A stretch of DNA of 64,000 nucleotides from the NCBI GenBank assembly GCA_037132135.1, contig JBAXPR010000005.1, forward strand, positions 10,700 to 74,699, written 5' to 3'. Within the stretch, counting starts at the first letter, position 1. The number at the start of each line of letters is the position of its first letter. Position numbers and translations under genes: made by a program. This document shows positions 16,605-25,141 of this stretch, piece by piece. This DNA is from BOG-933 sp037132135 (lineage in GTDB: Bacteria > Pseudomonadota > Alphaproteobacteria > Azospirillales > Azospirillaceae). Under the pieces are notes generated by a model. The model did no database searches. It was not told where the DNA came from and was given only the letters and a program-made list of their open reading frames with translations.

Positions 16605-17365
16605 CCGCCTCGGACACGATCCGTCCGGCGACCGCCCGCCCGATTCCGGCGGCAGCTCCGCGCCCGGCTTCGGCGGGGTCGGCCAGGGAACCGGCAAAGG
16701 CGGAGCCGCGGGCGGCGCTGCCCGGCTGGATGCATCAGGGCCGCGGCCACGGCAAGCCCCGGATACCCAACGAGCACTATTCCCAGTTGGTGCGCCGGCT
16801 CAAGATCGCGCTGCCGCTGGCGGCTCTGGCCCTGATCGCCCTGGTCGCGGTCTGGCCCTATATGAGCACCAGCCAGACCGAGACCAGCAAAATCGACAAA
16901 AGCCAGACCACCATGGTCAACGCCCGCTATTTCAGCCGGGACAAGGCCGACCGCCCGTTTTCCGTCTCCGCCAAGAGCGCGGCCCTGGTCCCCGACTCGC
17001 CCTCTCTTGTGGATCTGATCCAGCCCGAAGGCGAGATGACCCAGACCAACGGCAGCTGGCTGACCGTCACCGCCGAGCGCGGCCGCTACAATCAGGACGA
17101 CGGACGGCTGTTGATGCTGGACAATGTCCACCTCTTGCGCGATGACGGCTTTGAGTTCGTCACCGACGAGGCCGAGATCGACACCAAGTCCGGCAACGCC
17201 TGGGGCAACCACACCGTCACCGGTCAGGGTCCGAGCGGCGAAATCCATGCCGACGGTTTTGTGGCCACCGACCGCGGCAAGACCATCAGCTTTACCCATT
17301 CGTCGAGCGCCAGGGTCCTTTCCGGCCCCCCGCAGACCGGCAGCGGCAACGGACCTCCACCATGA
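16601..17365 (+). CDS. lptC: LPS export periplasmic protein LptC
   Basis: A 254-residue bitopic protein. The Pro/Ala-rich cytoplasmic N-terminus (about 65 residues) is longer than in E. coli but usual for alphaproteobacteria. A single membrane helix (about 68-88) precedes a periplasmic beta-jellyroll with repeated SADSA-type strands (ARYFSRDKADRPFSVSA, ARRY-like turns, GSWLTVTAERGRYNQDDG). LptC links the LptB2FG transporter to LptA in the trans-envelope LPS bridge. It overlaps kdsD and lptA by ATGA at both ends, so translation is coupled. Identification rests on fold-like pattern and position. Confidence 0.9.
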   Translation: MTASDTIRPATARPIPAAAPRPASAGSAREPAKAEPRAALPGWMHQGRGHGKPRIPNEHYSQLVRRLKIALPLAALALIALVAVWPYMSTSQTETSKIDKSQTTMVNARYFSRDKADRPFSVSAKSAALVPDSPSLVDLIQPEGEMTQTNGSWLTVTAERGRYNQDDGRLLMLDNVHLLRDDGFEFVTDEAEIDTKSGNAWGNHTVTGQGPSGEIHADGFVATDRGKTISFTHSSSARVLSGPPQTGSGNGPPP

Positions 17366-18327
17366 GACCAGCGACCCAGGCACCCCGCGGCGCGCCCGCC
17401 GGCATCCGGCCCCTCTCCGCCCGGCCCGCCGGCATCCTGCTGTTCGGGGCTCTGCTGTGGCTGGGCGGGCTGACCGTGGCGGCTCCGGCCGGGGCCGCCG
17501 AGACCACCACCCTGCCCGGCACCAACGGCACGGCCAGGCAGCCGGTGGATATCCAGGCCGACAACGCCATCGAATGGCATCAGGACCAGAAAGCCTACGT
17601 CGCCCGCGGCCACGCCAGCGCCGTGCGCGGCACCAGCACGATCTATGCCGACGTCCTGACCGCCTTCTACCGCGAGACCAAGGAGAAGGGCGCCGAGGTC
17701 TTCCGCATCGCCGCCGAGGGCAACGTCCACATCGTCTCGCCCTCCCAGGAGATTTTCGGCGATCACGGCGTTTACGACACCGACCGGCAGGTCGGCATGC
17801 TCACCGGCCAGGGCCTGCGGCTGCTGACCCGGACCGATGTCGTCACCGCCCGCGACAGCCTGGAGTATTACGAGGCCACCAAGCTGGCCGTCGCCCGCGG
17901 CGACGCGATCGCGGTCCGGGGCGACAAGCGGCTGCGCGCCGACACCCTGATCGCCCAGTTCGCCCAAGCACCGGCCGCCGCCGCTGGCGCGGCCAAACCC
18001 GGCCCGGCCAAGCCCGGCGCTGCCAAGGCCGAGGGTCCGGCGACCTCGCTGGACCGGCTCGACGGGGTCGGCGGCGTCGTGATCACCACCGCCCAGGATG
18101 TCGCGCTCTGCGACCGCGTGCTCTATTCGGCGTCAACCGAGATCGCCGTGCTGAGGGGCAACGTCCGCATCACCCGCGGCACCGACCAGATCAACGGCGA
18201 TGCCGCCGAAATGAACATGAAGACCCATGTCAACCGCGTGCTCGGCACCGGCCGGCGCGTCGAAGGACTGCTGATTCCGAAGGCCGACCCCTCAAAGAAG
18301 CCGGGCCGGGACAAGGCGCCCGACTGA
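17362..18327 (+). CDS. lptA: LPS export periplasmic protein LptA
   Basis: A 321-residue secreted protein. The signal peptide has a hydrophobic core at about 25-45 and ends near GAAETTT. The OstA-like jellyroll carries repeating turns (VDIQADNAIEWHQDQKAYVA, GNVHIVSPSQEIFGDHGVYD, RGNVRITRGTDQINGD). An Ala/Pro/Lys-rich insert (about 205-225) interrupts the strands, and the tail is Lys-rich. LptA carries LPS across the periplasm from LptC to LptD. ATGA overlap with lptC. Confidence 0.92.
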   Translation: MRPATQAPRGAPAGIRPLSARPAGILLFGALLWLGGLTVAAPAGAAETTTLPGTNGTARQPVDIQADNAIEWHQDQKAYVARGHASAVRGTSTIYADVLTAFYRETKEKGAEVFRIAAEGNVHIVSPSQEIFGDHGVYDTDRQVGMLTGQGLRLLTRTDVVTARDSLEYYEATKLAVARGDAIAVRGDKRLRADTLIAQFAQAPAAAAGAAKPGPAKPGAAKAEGPATSLDRLDGVGGVVITTAQDVALCDRVLYSASTEIAVLRGNVRITRGTDQINGDAAEMNMKTHVNRVLGTGRRVEGLLIPKADPSKKPGRDKAPD

Positions 18328-18385
18328 CCCCGCCCGCCGTTGCGCCCCCTCTTGCCTGAACGCTCCCGGAGCCCCGTCTCGCGCC

Positions 18386-19159
18386 ATGGACCACAGCCTC
18401 CACACCGCCCCCGACCGCCACGCCAGCCCGGCCACGACCGCCGGTCTGGTCGCCCACAATCTCGGCAAGAGCTTCAAGCAGCGGCCGGTGGTGCGCGGGG
18501 TCAGCGTTGCGGTGCAGCGGGGGGAGGCGGTCGGCCTGCTCGGGCCGAACGGTGCCGGCAAGACCACCTGCTTTTATATGATCACCGGCCTGATCGGACC
18601 GGACTACGGCACGATCAGCCTCGACGGCAACGACATCACCGGCCTGCCGATGTACCGGCGGGCCCGGCTTGGCATTGGCTATCTGCCCCAGGAGGCCTCG
18701 ATCTTCCGCGGCCTGTCGGTCGAAAACAATATCCGCGCCGTGCTCGAGGTGGTCGAACAGGATCACCACACCCGCGAAGCGATGCTCGACGAGTTGCTGG
18801 CGGAATTCTCGATCACCCACATCCGGCGGGCACCGGCACTGGCGCTCTCGGGCGGCGAGCGCCGCCGCGTCGAAATAGCGCGGGCACTGGCCACCCAGCC
18901 CCATTTCATTCTGCTCGACGAGCCGCTGGCCGGCATCGATCCCATTGCCGTCAATGAGATCCGCGAACTGATCCGCCACCTGCGGGATCGCGGCATCGGC
19001 GTCCTGATCACCGATCACAACGTCCGGGAAACCCTCGACATCGTAGATCGGGCATACATTATGCATGAAGGTGTGGTATTGATGGAGGGAGCCCCGGCCG
19101 ACATCGTCGCCCACGAGGATGTCAGACGGGTATATCTGGGTGAGAGGTTCAGCCTTTAG
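18386..19159 (+). CDS. lptB: LPS export ABC transporter ATPase LptB
   Basis: A 257-residue ABC ATPase. Walker A is GPNGAGKTTCFYMITG, the Q-loop is GYLPQEASIFR (the LptB fingerprint), the signature is LSGGERRRVEIARAL, Walker B is FILLDEPLAGIDP, and the H-loop is ITDHNVRETL. It powers LPS extraction from the inner membrane with LptF and LptG; an lptG lies at 51 kb in this window. It follows lptA by 58 bases and precedes rpoN by 79, an order conserved in proteobacteria. Confidence 0.97.
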   Translation: MDHSLHTAPDRHASPATTAGLVAHNLGKSFKQRPVVRGVSVAVQRGEAVGLLGPNGAGKTTCFYMITGLIGPDYGTISLDGNDITGLPMYRRARLGIGYLPQEASIFRGLSVENNIRAVLEVVEQDHHTREAMLDELLAEFSITHIRRAPALALSGGERRRVEIARALATQPHFILLDEPLAGIDPIAVNEIRELIRHLRDRGIGVLITDHNVRETLDIVDRAYIMHEGVVLMEGAPADIVAHEDVRRVYLGERFSL

Positions 19160-19238
19160 GCGAACGTCGTCGGTTGGGATGCGACACAGGCGCTGAGACT
19201 CCACCCGGGCTGCCTTTGACGGATGACAATACCGGACC

Positions 19239-20765
19239 ATGGCGCTTTCACAGCGACTAGACCTCAGACAGTCCCAAACCCTGGTGATGACGCCGCAGCT
19301 GCAGCAGGCGATCAAGCTGCTGCAACTGTCGAACCTGGAACTGTCCGACTTCATCGACCGCGAGATCGAGCAGAACCCGCTGCTGGAGCGCGCCGAGGAG
19401 AGCAGCGCCGAGGGCGGCGACAGCTTCGAGCCCGAGGCGCCCGAGCCCGCACCCGAGTCGGAGCGGCCGCTCCGCGACACCCTTGATTTCACCACTTCCG
19501 AGACCCTGCCCGGAGCCGGCGAAAGCCCGCTCGACACCGACTTCGAGAATGTCTGGACCAACGGCAGCGCCACCGACAACACGATGGGCGACGGCGAAAC
19601 CCTTGGCCAGTGGTCGGGCAGCGGCGGCCGCTCGGGCTTCGATGAGAGCGACCTCAACCTCGAGCAGACCCTCGCAGGCGAGATCAGCCTGCGTGATCAT
19701 CTGCTCAGCCAGCTGAACGTCGATCTCACCACCCCGGCCGAGCGGCTGATCGGCACCGCCCTGATCGATCTGCTCGACGAAACCGGCTACCTCACCGCCG
19801 ATCTCGCCGATCTCGCCGAACAGCTCGGCTGCCCGCTGGCCGAGATCGAGCGGGTGCTGGCCCAGTTGCAGCGCTTTGATCCGCCGGGTATCTTCGCCCG
19901 TTCTCTCAAGGAATGCCTTGCCATCCAGCTGCGCGACCTCGACCGACTCGACCCGGCGATGGCGGCGTTGCTGGAGCACCTCGACCTGCTGGCGGCGCGC
20001 AACATGGCGGCGCTGATCAAGGTCTGTGGCGTCGACGCCGAAGACATCACCGACATGCTGGGGGAGATCCGCAAGCTCAACCCCAAGCCGGCCCTCGCCT
20101 TCGATCATGGGCTGGCGCAGCCGGTAACCCCCGACATCCTGATGCGCGCCCAGTCCGGCGGCGGCTGGATCGTCGAACTCAACCCCGACACCCTGCCCCG
20201 GCTGCTGGTCAACCAGCGCTATTTCACCAAGGTCAGCGTCGAGCTGCGCTCCAAGGCCGAGCGCGACTATCTGACCGAACGGCTCAACTCAGCCAACTGG
20301 CTGATGAAGTCGCTCCACCAGCGCGCCACGACCATTCTCAAGGTCGCCTCCGAGCTGGTACGCCAGCAGGACGCCTTCTTCCTCCACGGCGTCCAGCACC
20401 TCAAGCCCCTGATTCTCCGGGATATCGCCGAGGCGATCGGCATGCACGAATCGACCGTCAGCCGGGTCACCAGCAACAAGTTCATGGTCACGCCGCGCGG
20501 CATTTTCGAGCTGAAATATTTCTTCACGTCCTCGATTCAGGGCGCCGATGGCGGCGCCAACCACTCGGCCGAGGCGGTTCGCTTCCGAATCAAAGCGCTG
20601 GTCGACGAGGAAACCGCCGAGACCGTGCTCTCGGACGACCGGATCGTCGAAGTCCTGCGCGACGACGGCATTGACATTGCCCGGCGAACAGTAGCCAAAT
20701 ATCGCGAAGCCATGCGCATTCCGTCATCCGTGCAGCGGCGCCGTGAGAAGTCTCTTCGTTTCTGA
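19239..20765 (+). CDS. rpoN: RNA polymerase sigma-54 factor
   Basis: A 508-residue sigma factor. The Gln/Leu-rich region I (LRQSQTLVMTPQLQQAIKLL, LSNLELSDFI) contacts enhancer-binding activators. The acidic region II (about 50-115) is long. A core-binding domain and a helix-turn-helix (IAEAIGMHESTVSRVTSNKF) follow, and the C-terminal RpoN box ARRTVAKYREAM reads the -24 element. It transcribes nitrogen, motility and other regulons. Downstream hpf and ptsN form the usual rpoN cluster, although hpf has its own promoter. Confidence 0.97.
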   Translation: MALSQRLDLRQSQTLVMTPQLQQAIKLLQLSNLELSDFIDREIEQNPLLERAEESSAEGGDSFEPEAPEPAPESERPLRDTLDFTTSETLPGAGESPLDTDFENVWTNGSATDNTMGDGETLGQWSGSGGRSGFDESDLNLEQTLAGEISLRDHLLSQLNVDLTTPAERLIGTALIDLLDETGYLTADLADLAEQLGCPLAEIERVLAQLQRFDPPGIFARSLKECLAIQLRDLDRLDPAMAALLEHLDLLAARNMAALIKVCGVDAEDITDMLGEIRKLNPKPALAFDHGLAQPVTPDILMRAQSGGGWIVELNPDTLPRLLVNQRYFTKVSVELRSKAERDYLTERLNSANWLMKSLHQRATTILKVASELVRQQDAFFLHGVQHLKPLILRDIAEAIGMHESTVSRVTSNKFMVTPRGIFELKYFFTSSIQGADGGANHSAEAVRFRIKALVDEETAETVLSDDRIVEVLRDDGIDIARRTVAKYREAMRIPSSVQRRREKSLRF

Positions 20766-20868
20766 TCCGTCGGGTTTGACCCGCAGGGTTCTCCTCACGC
20801 CGCACCGGACGAACCGGCGCCGGGCCGATGCTTTTTTGCCCGTACCGGGGGTGCGACTTGAGCATTCC

Positions 20869-20895
20869 TTGACAACACACGACGCGCGCTACTAT
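20869..20895 (+). promoter_or_regulatory. Probable promoter of hpf
   Basis: TTGACA (20869-20874) is followed after 15 bases by TACTAT (20890-20895); TATTTT at 20893-20898 gives an 18-base alternative. The -10 is 75 bases before the hpf ATG. This suggests transcription of hpf-ptsN independent of rpoN read-through. Confidence 0.5.
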
Positions 20896-20969
20896 TTTTC
20901 AGGTCCGTTCCGAGAGCCGCGTCGTGTCACCCACTCTCGGCGGACCCATTAGTCCGGACAAAGTCAGAC

Positions 20970-21569
20970 ATGCACCTATCCGTCAAAGGCAAGCAGCTTG
21001 ACGTCGGAGATGCCTTGCGCAGCCACGTTGCCGAAAACCTCAACGCCGTTGTTGGGAAATTTTTCGGCCGGCCGATCGAGGCGAACGTCGTCTTCTCCCG
21101 CGATGCCCATCTCTTCAAGGCCGACATCTCGGTTCATGTCGGGCGCGGCATCATGGTCCAGACCATCGGCGAGGCCGACGAGCCCTATCCGGCGTTCGAC
21201 ATGGCCTGCGACAAAATCGCCCAGCGCCTGCGCCGCTACAAGGAGCGGCTGAAAAATCATCACTCGAGCGTCGAAGACGCGCCCGAGCCGCTGCACGCCA
21301 AGAAGTACATCCTTCAGGCCGAGCCCGAGGATCATGACGGTCAGGCCGCCGCCGCCGTGGACGCGCTCCAGCCCGTCGTGATCGCCGAGATGACCACACC
21401 CATCGAAACCCTCACCACCGGCGAGGCGGTGATGCGCATGGAACTCGCCGATCTGTCGGCGATGATGTTCCGCAATCGCGCTCACGGCGGCCTCAACATG
21501 GTCTACCGCCGCACCGACGGTCACGTCGGCTGGGTAGATCCCAAAGGCAGCGGCAACACGAACGCCTGA
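20970..21569 (+). CDS. hpf: Long-form ribosome hibernation promoting factor
   Basis: A 199-residue protein. The N-terminal S30AE/YfiA domain (about 1-105; MHLSVKGKQLDVGDALRSHV) blocks the tRNA and mRNA channel of idle 30S subunits. The C-terminal dimerisation domain (about 135-192; PIETLTTGEAVMRMELAD, MVYRRTDGHVGWVDP) joins two 70S particles into 100S dimers. The length and tail identify the long HPF of alphaproteobacteria. It is typically induced in stationary phase. The neighbours rpoN and ptsN match the conserved order. Confidence 0.95.
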   Translation: MHLSVKGKQLDVGDALRSHVAENLNAVVGKFFGRPIEANVVFSRDAHLFKADISVHVGRGIMVQTIGEADEPYPAFDMACDKIAQRLRRYKERLKNHHSSVEDAPEPLHAKKYILQAEPEDHDGQAAAAVDALQPVVIAEMTTPIETLTTGEAVMRMELADLSAMMFRNRAHGGLNMVYRRTDGHVGWVDPKGSGNTNA

Positions 21570-21606
21570 CTGCCATGCCGGACCGGTCAACCCATGTCGG
21601 CTCATC

Positions 21607-22065
21607 ATGATTGAATTGATCACGCCCGCAAGCATCATCGCCAACCTCAGAGCCGGCAACAAAAAGCAGGCCCTGCAGGAGTTGGCGCGCAAGGCCGCCG
21701 AGTTGACCGGGCAGCACGAGCGGATGATCTTTGACGTCCTCCTCGAGCGGGAACGTCTCGGCACCACCGGCGTCGGCCAGGGCATCGCCATTCCCCACGG
21801 GAAACTGTCGAGCCTGAACCGCGTCTATGGCATCTTCGCCCGCCTGGAACGGGCGATCGATTTTGATGCCATCGACGAACAGCCGGTGGACCTGATGTTC
21901 CTGCTGCTCGCCCCCGAGCAGGCCGGCGCCGATCACCTCAAGGCCCTGGCCCGGGTGTCGCGTCTGCTGCGGGACAACTCGATCTGCGAAAAATTGCGCG
22001 GCTCAACCAGCGCCGACGCGATCTACGCCCTCCTGACCCAGACCGAGGCCAGCCACGCGGCCTGA
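21607..22065 (+). CDS. ptsN: Nitrogen-PTS EIIA component
   Basis: A 152-residue PTS EIIA-type domain with the phospho-accepting His64 in GQGIAIPHGK. In the PTS-Ntr cascade it receives phosphate from NPr and regulates potassium transport, nitrogen/carbon balance and stress responses rather than sugar uptake. It lies 37 bases after hpf and is followed by a hairpin, so it closes the lpt-rpoN cluster. The Shine-Dalgarno sequence is weak, which suggests coupling to hpf translation or a low initiation rate. Confidence 0.94.
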   Translation: MIELITPASIIANLRAGNKKQALQELARKAAELTGQHERMIFDVLLERERLGTTGVGQGIAIPHGKLSSLNRVYGIFARLERAIDFDAIDEQPVDLMFLLLAPEQAGADHLKALARVSRLLRDNSICEKLRGSTSADAIYALLTQTEASHAA

Positions 22066-22104
22066 CCCGGCCGCACCGGCATGGCAGCATCCCGGTGCGG
22101 GTCA
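22063..22104. terminator. Hairpin between convergent ptsN and bacteriohaemerythrin genes
   Basis: CCGCACCGG (22071-22079) pairs with CCGGTGCGG (22092-22100), and outer TGAC/GTCA pairs extend the stem across a bulge. There is no U-run, so Rho or another factor may assist. It overlaps both stop codons. Confidence 0.5.
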
Positions 22105-22497
22105 GCGGCGGGTCAGGAACAGCGCGAGTTCGGCATCGGCGCTGTCGCGGTGCCCGGCCATCAGGCGGAACACCACCGAAACCACGGTGTCGAGATAGTC
22201 GGTCCGCACACCGCTGCCGGCGACCAGTGTGTCGACCTCGCGGGCAAAGGCGGCATGCTCGGCGGTGTGCGCCTCGAGACCGGGATAACCGGTCTCGCGC
22301 ATCAGCTGTTCCTCGTGGGCGAAGTGCAGGTGCAGGTAGCCGGTGAAGGCGCGAAGGTGCGCCAGCACGGCCCGTGGGTCCCGCTTCCTGGCCATGATCG
22401 CGTCGTAAAGCGTGTTGGCCAGGATCAGCAAATGCTTGTGCTCATCGTCGATCTGCTTGCAACCGACTTCGAGCGAGCCATTCCACTCCATCAGCAT
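22102..22497 (-). CDS. Bacteriohaemerythrin
   Basis: A 131-residue single-domain haemerythrin. Diiron ligands are readable: DDEHKHLL, HLHFAHEEQLM (H and E), HTAEHAAF (two His) and GHRDSAD (H and D five apart). It binds O2 reversibly at a non-haem diiron centre; in magnetotactic and methanotrophic relatives it is thought to sense or carry oxygen. Cytoplasmic, no signal peptide. It stands alone, divergent from the DUF262-like gene. Confidence 0.94.
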   Translation of the reverse strand: MLMEWNGSLEVGCKQIDDEHKHLLILANTLYDAIMARKRDPRAVLAHLRAFTGYLHLHFAHEEQLMRETGYPGLEAHTAEHAAFAREVDTLVAGSGVRTDYLDTVVSVVFRLMAGHRDSADAELALFLTRR

Positions 22498-22700
22498 CGT
22501 TGGACATCCTCAAGCCTGAAACCCCGAGGTGTGCCCTCGTCGCCCCGCTCCCCCGTGGCATACCATGCGATGCCCTGTGCTGGCCATCACAGCATAAACT
22601 TGGCTTTTTAGACTAAAGTCTTCAAGAGCTGACCAGACCCTGACGGCAGAACGCCGGTCTCTTGGGGCTGTGATCCGCGCGCACCGAGGAGAATCCAGCC

Positions 22701-23351
22701 ATGCTCGTAAAATCCGACCCCTGGCGCCTGCTGGCGCTGGTCGAAGAGGCGAAAGACGGCCGTGTCGCCGCCGCTCACCCGGTACCGTGCTGGACCGCGC
22801 CGCTGGTTGAGGCGCTGTGGGACAACATCCTCAACGACTGGCCGGTCGGGCCGTTTGTGCTGCTCGACGTTTCGGCCAGCCCGGAGCGGCCCTGGCGCGG
22901 CCGGCTCGGCCCCTATCCGGTCAACGCCGTCGCGCCACGCCGCCTGATGATCGAAGAGGGAGCGGGCAGGCTGGCCGCCCTGGCCTGGAGCCTGGCCGAT
23001 GTCCCGACGCTGGCGCTCCATCAATGCCGCGCCGAGGAGGTTGCGCTCTGGACCCGCCAGACCCTGGTGCTCGATCTCGACCAGCGCCGGGTGCGCTTTG
23101 CCGGCACCGATTTCGCGCCCAACCGCCATCTGCCGGTCCATCTGCTGCCCGCGGCCGGTCCCTGCCTGCGCGCCATAGGCGCCATGGAGCTGCGCGCCGC
23201 CGAGCGGGAATGGGTCAACCTCACCGCCCGCCGCCTGCTCGAGACGCGCTGTCCGGTCTATGTCTTCCCCGACACCTCGACCCGGCTCGCCGAGCGGATG
23301 CTCACCAACTTCCGCCAGATCGGCAGCGCCGAACGCCGCGCCGCGCTCTGA
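22701..23351 (+). CDS. Divergent DUF262-like (GmrS N-terminal fold) protein without DGQQR motif
   Basis: A 216-residue protein. Three blocks resemble the DUF262 ParB/Srx-like domain of GmrSD-type systems: the Trp-containing ALWDNILNDWPVGPFVLLDV (family: lid-sil-yPig-ivlW), then RRLMIEEGAGRLAALAW where the family has ivDGQQRltsL, and the distal CPVYVFPDTSTRLAERMLTN-FRQIG where the family has ipvi..ifeRiN.tG. The DGQQR catalytic or nucleotide motif is replaced by EEGAGR, and no DUF1524 nuclease follows. The assignment is by pattern only. GAGGAGA precedes ATG 22701. It may be a repurposed or inactive domain; no partner gene is adjacent. Confidence 0.55.
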   Translation: MLVKSDPWRLLALVEEAKDGRVAAAHPVPCWTAPLVEALWDNILNDWPVGPFVLLDVSASPERPWRGRLGPYPVNAVAPRRLMIEEGAGRLAALAWSLADVPTLALHQCRAEEVALWTRQTLVLDLDQRRVRFAGTDFAPNRHLPVHLLPAAGPCLRAIGAMELRAAEREWVNLTARRLLETRCPVYVFPDTSTRLAERMLTNFRQIGSAERRAAL

Positions 23352-23364
23352 AGCCGCCGCCCGG

Positions 23365-24693
23365 TCACCCCCGGCTGAACACCGCGACCAGTTCGACATG
23401 GGCCGACCACAAGAACTGGTCCACCGCCAGCGCCCCGGTCAACCGGTAGCCGCCGCCGGCCAGCAGGCGGGCGTCGCGGGCGAAGGTCGCGGGATTGCAC
23501 GACACCGCCACCACCACCGGCACCGCCGAGGCCGCCAGTGCCGCCGCCTGAGCCGCGGCCCCGGCCCGGGGCGGATCGAACACCACCGCCGAAAACTGCG
23601 CCAGCTCCGGGGCCGACAGCGGCTCGCGGCCGAGATCCCGCCGCTCGGTGGTCAGGTCGCGCCGCGGCCCTGTCAGCGTGCCGCGGCCGGCCGCGGCCCG
23701 GCCCAGCGCCGCCAGGGCCGCGGCATTGCCATCCACGCCGTGAACCCGCCAGCCCGCCACCGCCAGGGGCAAGGAGAAGGTGCCGCAGCCGCAGAACAGA
23801 TCTGCGACCGCACCGGCACCGGTACCGGCTCCGACTCCGGCCAGCACCGCCCCGATCAGCGCCGCCTCGCCGGCCCCGCTGGCCTGAAGGAAAGCGCCCG
23901 GCGGCGGTTCGACGGCGACGCCGCCGAACCACGCCCGGAGCGGCCGGCGCGCCGCCACCGGCTCCGACGGCGCCCGCGGCTCGGGCTGCCAGGACAGCCG
24001 GCCGAGATCGGCGGCCTCGGCCAGTTCGGCCAGGGCCAGCCGGGCCGGCAGATCGAGCCGGGGCGGCCCGATCAGCAGCAAATCGACGCCACCATCAAGC
24101 AGGGTGGCCACTGCTTCGGCGCTGCCGCCCTCGGGCAGCACGGCGCCGAGATGCCGGCGGACCTGCGGCAGCAGCGCCAGCAGCGCCGGCGCCAGCACCG
24201 GACACGCCTCAAGGTCGACCAGCCGGTGGCTGAGCCGCTCGCGGAAGCCGGCGCGCACCTCCCGGTCGCGCCGGCTGATGGTGAAGCTCGCCCGCCGCCG
24301 GTCGCCGGGCGGCGTTGCCGCCACCATCAGCGATTGGTCGTCGGCGGGACCAACTCCGGCCCTCGTCAGAGCGGCGCCGAGCTGTTCGCGCTTCCAGGCC
24401 AGATAACCGGGGCCGGCGAGATGCTGGAGCGTGCAGCCGCCGCAGCGGCCAAAATGCCGGCAGGCCGGCTCGGCCCGGCCCGCGCCGCGCTCGAGCCAGA
24501 CCAGCACCTCGCCGCGCCGGCCCTCGGCCGAGGGCGGTCCCAGCCGCGCCCGCACCCGATCGCCGGGCGCGGTCAGGGGCAGAAACACCCGCCCGCCCGC
24601 CGTCTCGGCCAGACCATCGCCGCGGGCGCCGATGGCGCCGACGGTCAGCTCGACCTCGGGGCCCGATTTTTTCGGGGGGCATTGCCGGCCCAT
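23365..24693 (-). CDS. TRAM-containing SAM-dependent RNA m5U methyltransferase (TrmA/RlmD family)
   Basis: A 442-residue enzyme that methylates C5 of a uridine in tRNA or 23S rRNA. An N-terminal TRAM-like OB-fold (about 1-60) precedes the [4Fe-4S] cysteine cluster CRHFGRCGGCTLQH, the methyltransferase core with DLFCGCGTFSLPLA (SAM loop), FDPPRAG, and the catalytic nucleophile VSCNPATFARD. ATG 24693 is chosen for AGGAGAG 6 bases upstream. The substrate (U54 of tRNA, U747 or U1939 of 23S) cannot be told. Convergent with the DUF262-like gene (13 bases between stops). Confidence 0.93.
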   Translation of the reverse strand: MGRQCPPKKSGPEVELTVGAIGARGDGLAETAGGRVFLPLTAPGDRVRARLGPPSAEGRRGEVLVWLERGAGRAEPACRHFGRCGGCTLQHLAGPGYLAWKREQLGAALTRAGVGPADDQSLMVAATPPGDRRRASFTISRRDREVRAGFRERLSHRLVDLEACPVLAPALLALLPQVRRHLGAVLPEGGSAEAVATLLDGGVDLLLIGPPRLDLPARLALAELAEAADLGRLSWQPEPRAPSEPVAARRPLRAWFGGVAVEPPPGAFLQASGAGEAALIGAVLAGVGAGTGAGAVADLFCGCGTFSLPLAVAGWRVHGVDGNAAALAALGRAAAGRGTLTGPRRDLTTERRDLGREPLSAPELAQFSAVVFDPPRAGAAAQAAALAASAVPVVVAVSCNPATFARDARLLAGGGYRLTGALAVDQFLWSAHVELVAVFSRG

Positions 24694-24865
24694 GACACGC
24701 TCTCCTGGTTGCCGACCGTCCGCCGCGGCGGTCATAATCCTGAAACAGGCCCGGAACCTGCCTCTTTTGCCGCACCAGCATTTTCCTTCATCCGGCCCGG
24801 CGGGAAGTGTTATAGCACGGAACCAGCCGGTGACTGCCGGCCTACCCCCTGCAGCGGACCCCGCC

Positions 24866-25111
24866 ATGACCGATCCAAGCACCGATCTCTCGGCTGACGC
24901 CATGTTCGACAAGGCTCTCGACATCGCCGAGAAGCACCTGAAGCGGGCTATCGAGGACGGGGGCGCGCTCGGTCCCTACGTCGCGGTGGCAATGATCGAA
25001 GCCGCCGTGAACGCCGCGGTCGACGAGACCAGCCACGAAGACGTGGTCGACATGCTGCGGGATCTGGCCAATCAGGTCGAGGAAGACGCCGACGCCGAAG
25101 AAGACGATTGA
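24866..25111 (+). CDS. Small acidic protein of unknown function
   Basis: An 81-residue, strongly acidic, predicted all-helical protein (AMFDKALDIAEKHLKRAIED, then a run of Glu/Asp at the C-terminus). No family recognised. It is divergent from the RNA methyltransferase gene and has a start codon in a plausible context (ATG 24866) but no clear Shine-Dalgarno sequence. Codon use is like that of real genes here, and the frame is closed by TGA before a hairpin. The acidic tail could bind basic partners, but this is conjecture. Confidence 0.65.
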   Translation: MTDPSTDLSADAMFDKALDIAEKHLKRAIEDGGALGPYVAVAMIEAAVNAAVDETSHEDVVDMLRDLANQVEEDADAEEDD

Positions 25112-25116
25112 TCGCC

Positions 25117-25137
25117 GCGGGAGCCCCCGGCTCCCGC
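25117..25137. terminator. Hairpin between convergent genes
   Basis: A 9-bp perfect stem (25117-25125 with 25129-25137) with a CCC loop. It lies between the stop at 25111 and the stop of the minus-strand kinase at 25142. It lacks a U-tract, so it is a weak or Rho-assisted terminator. Confidence 0.5.
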
Positions 25138-25141
25138 TCCC

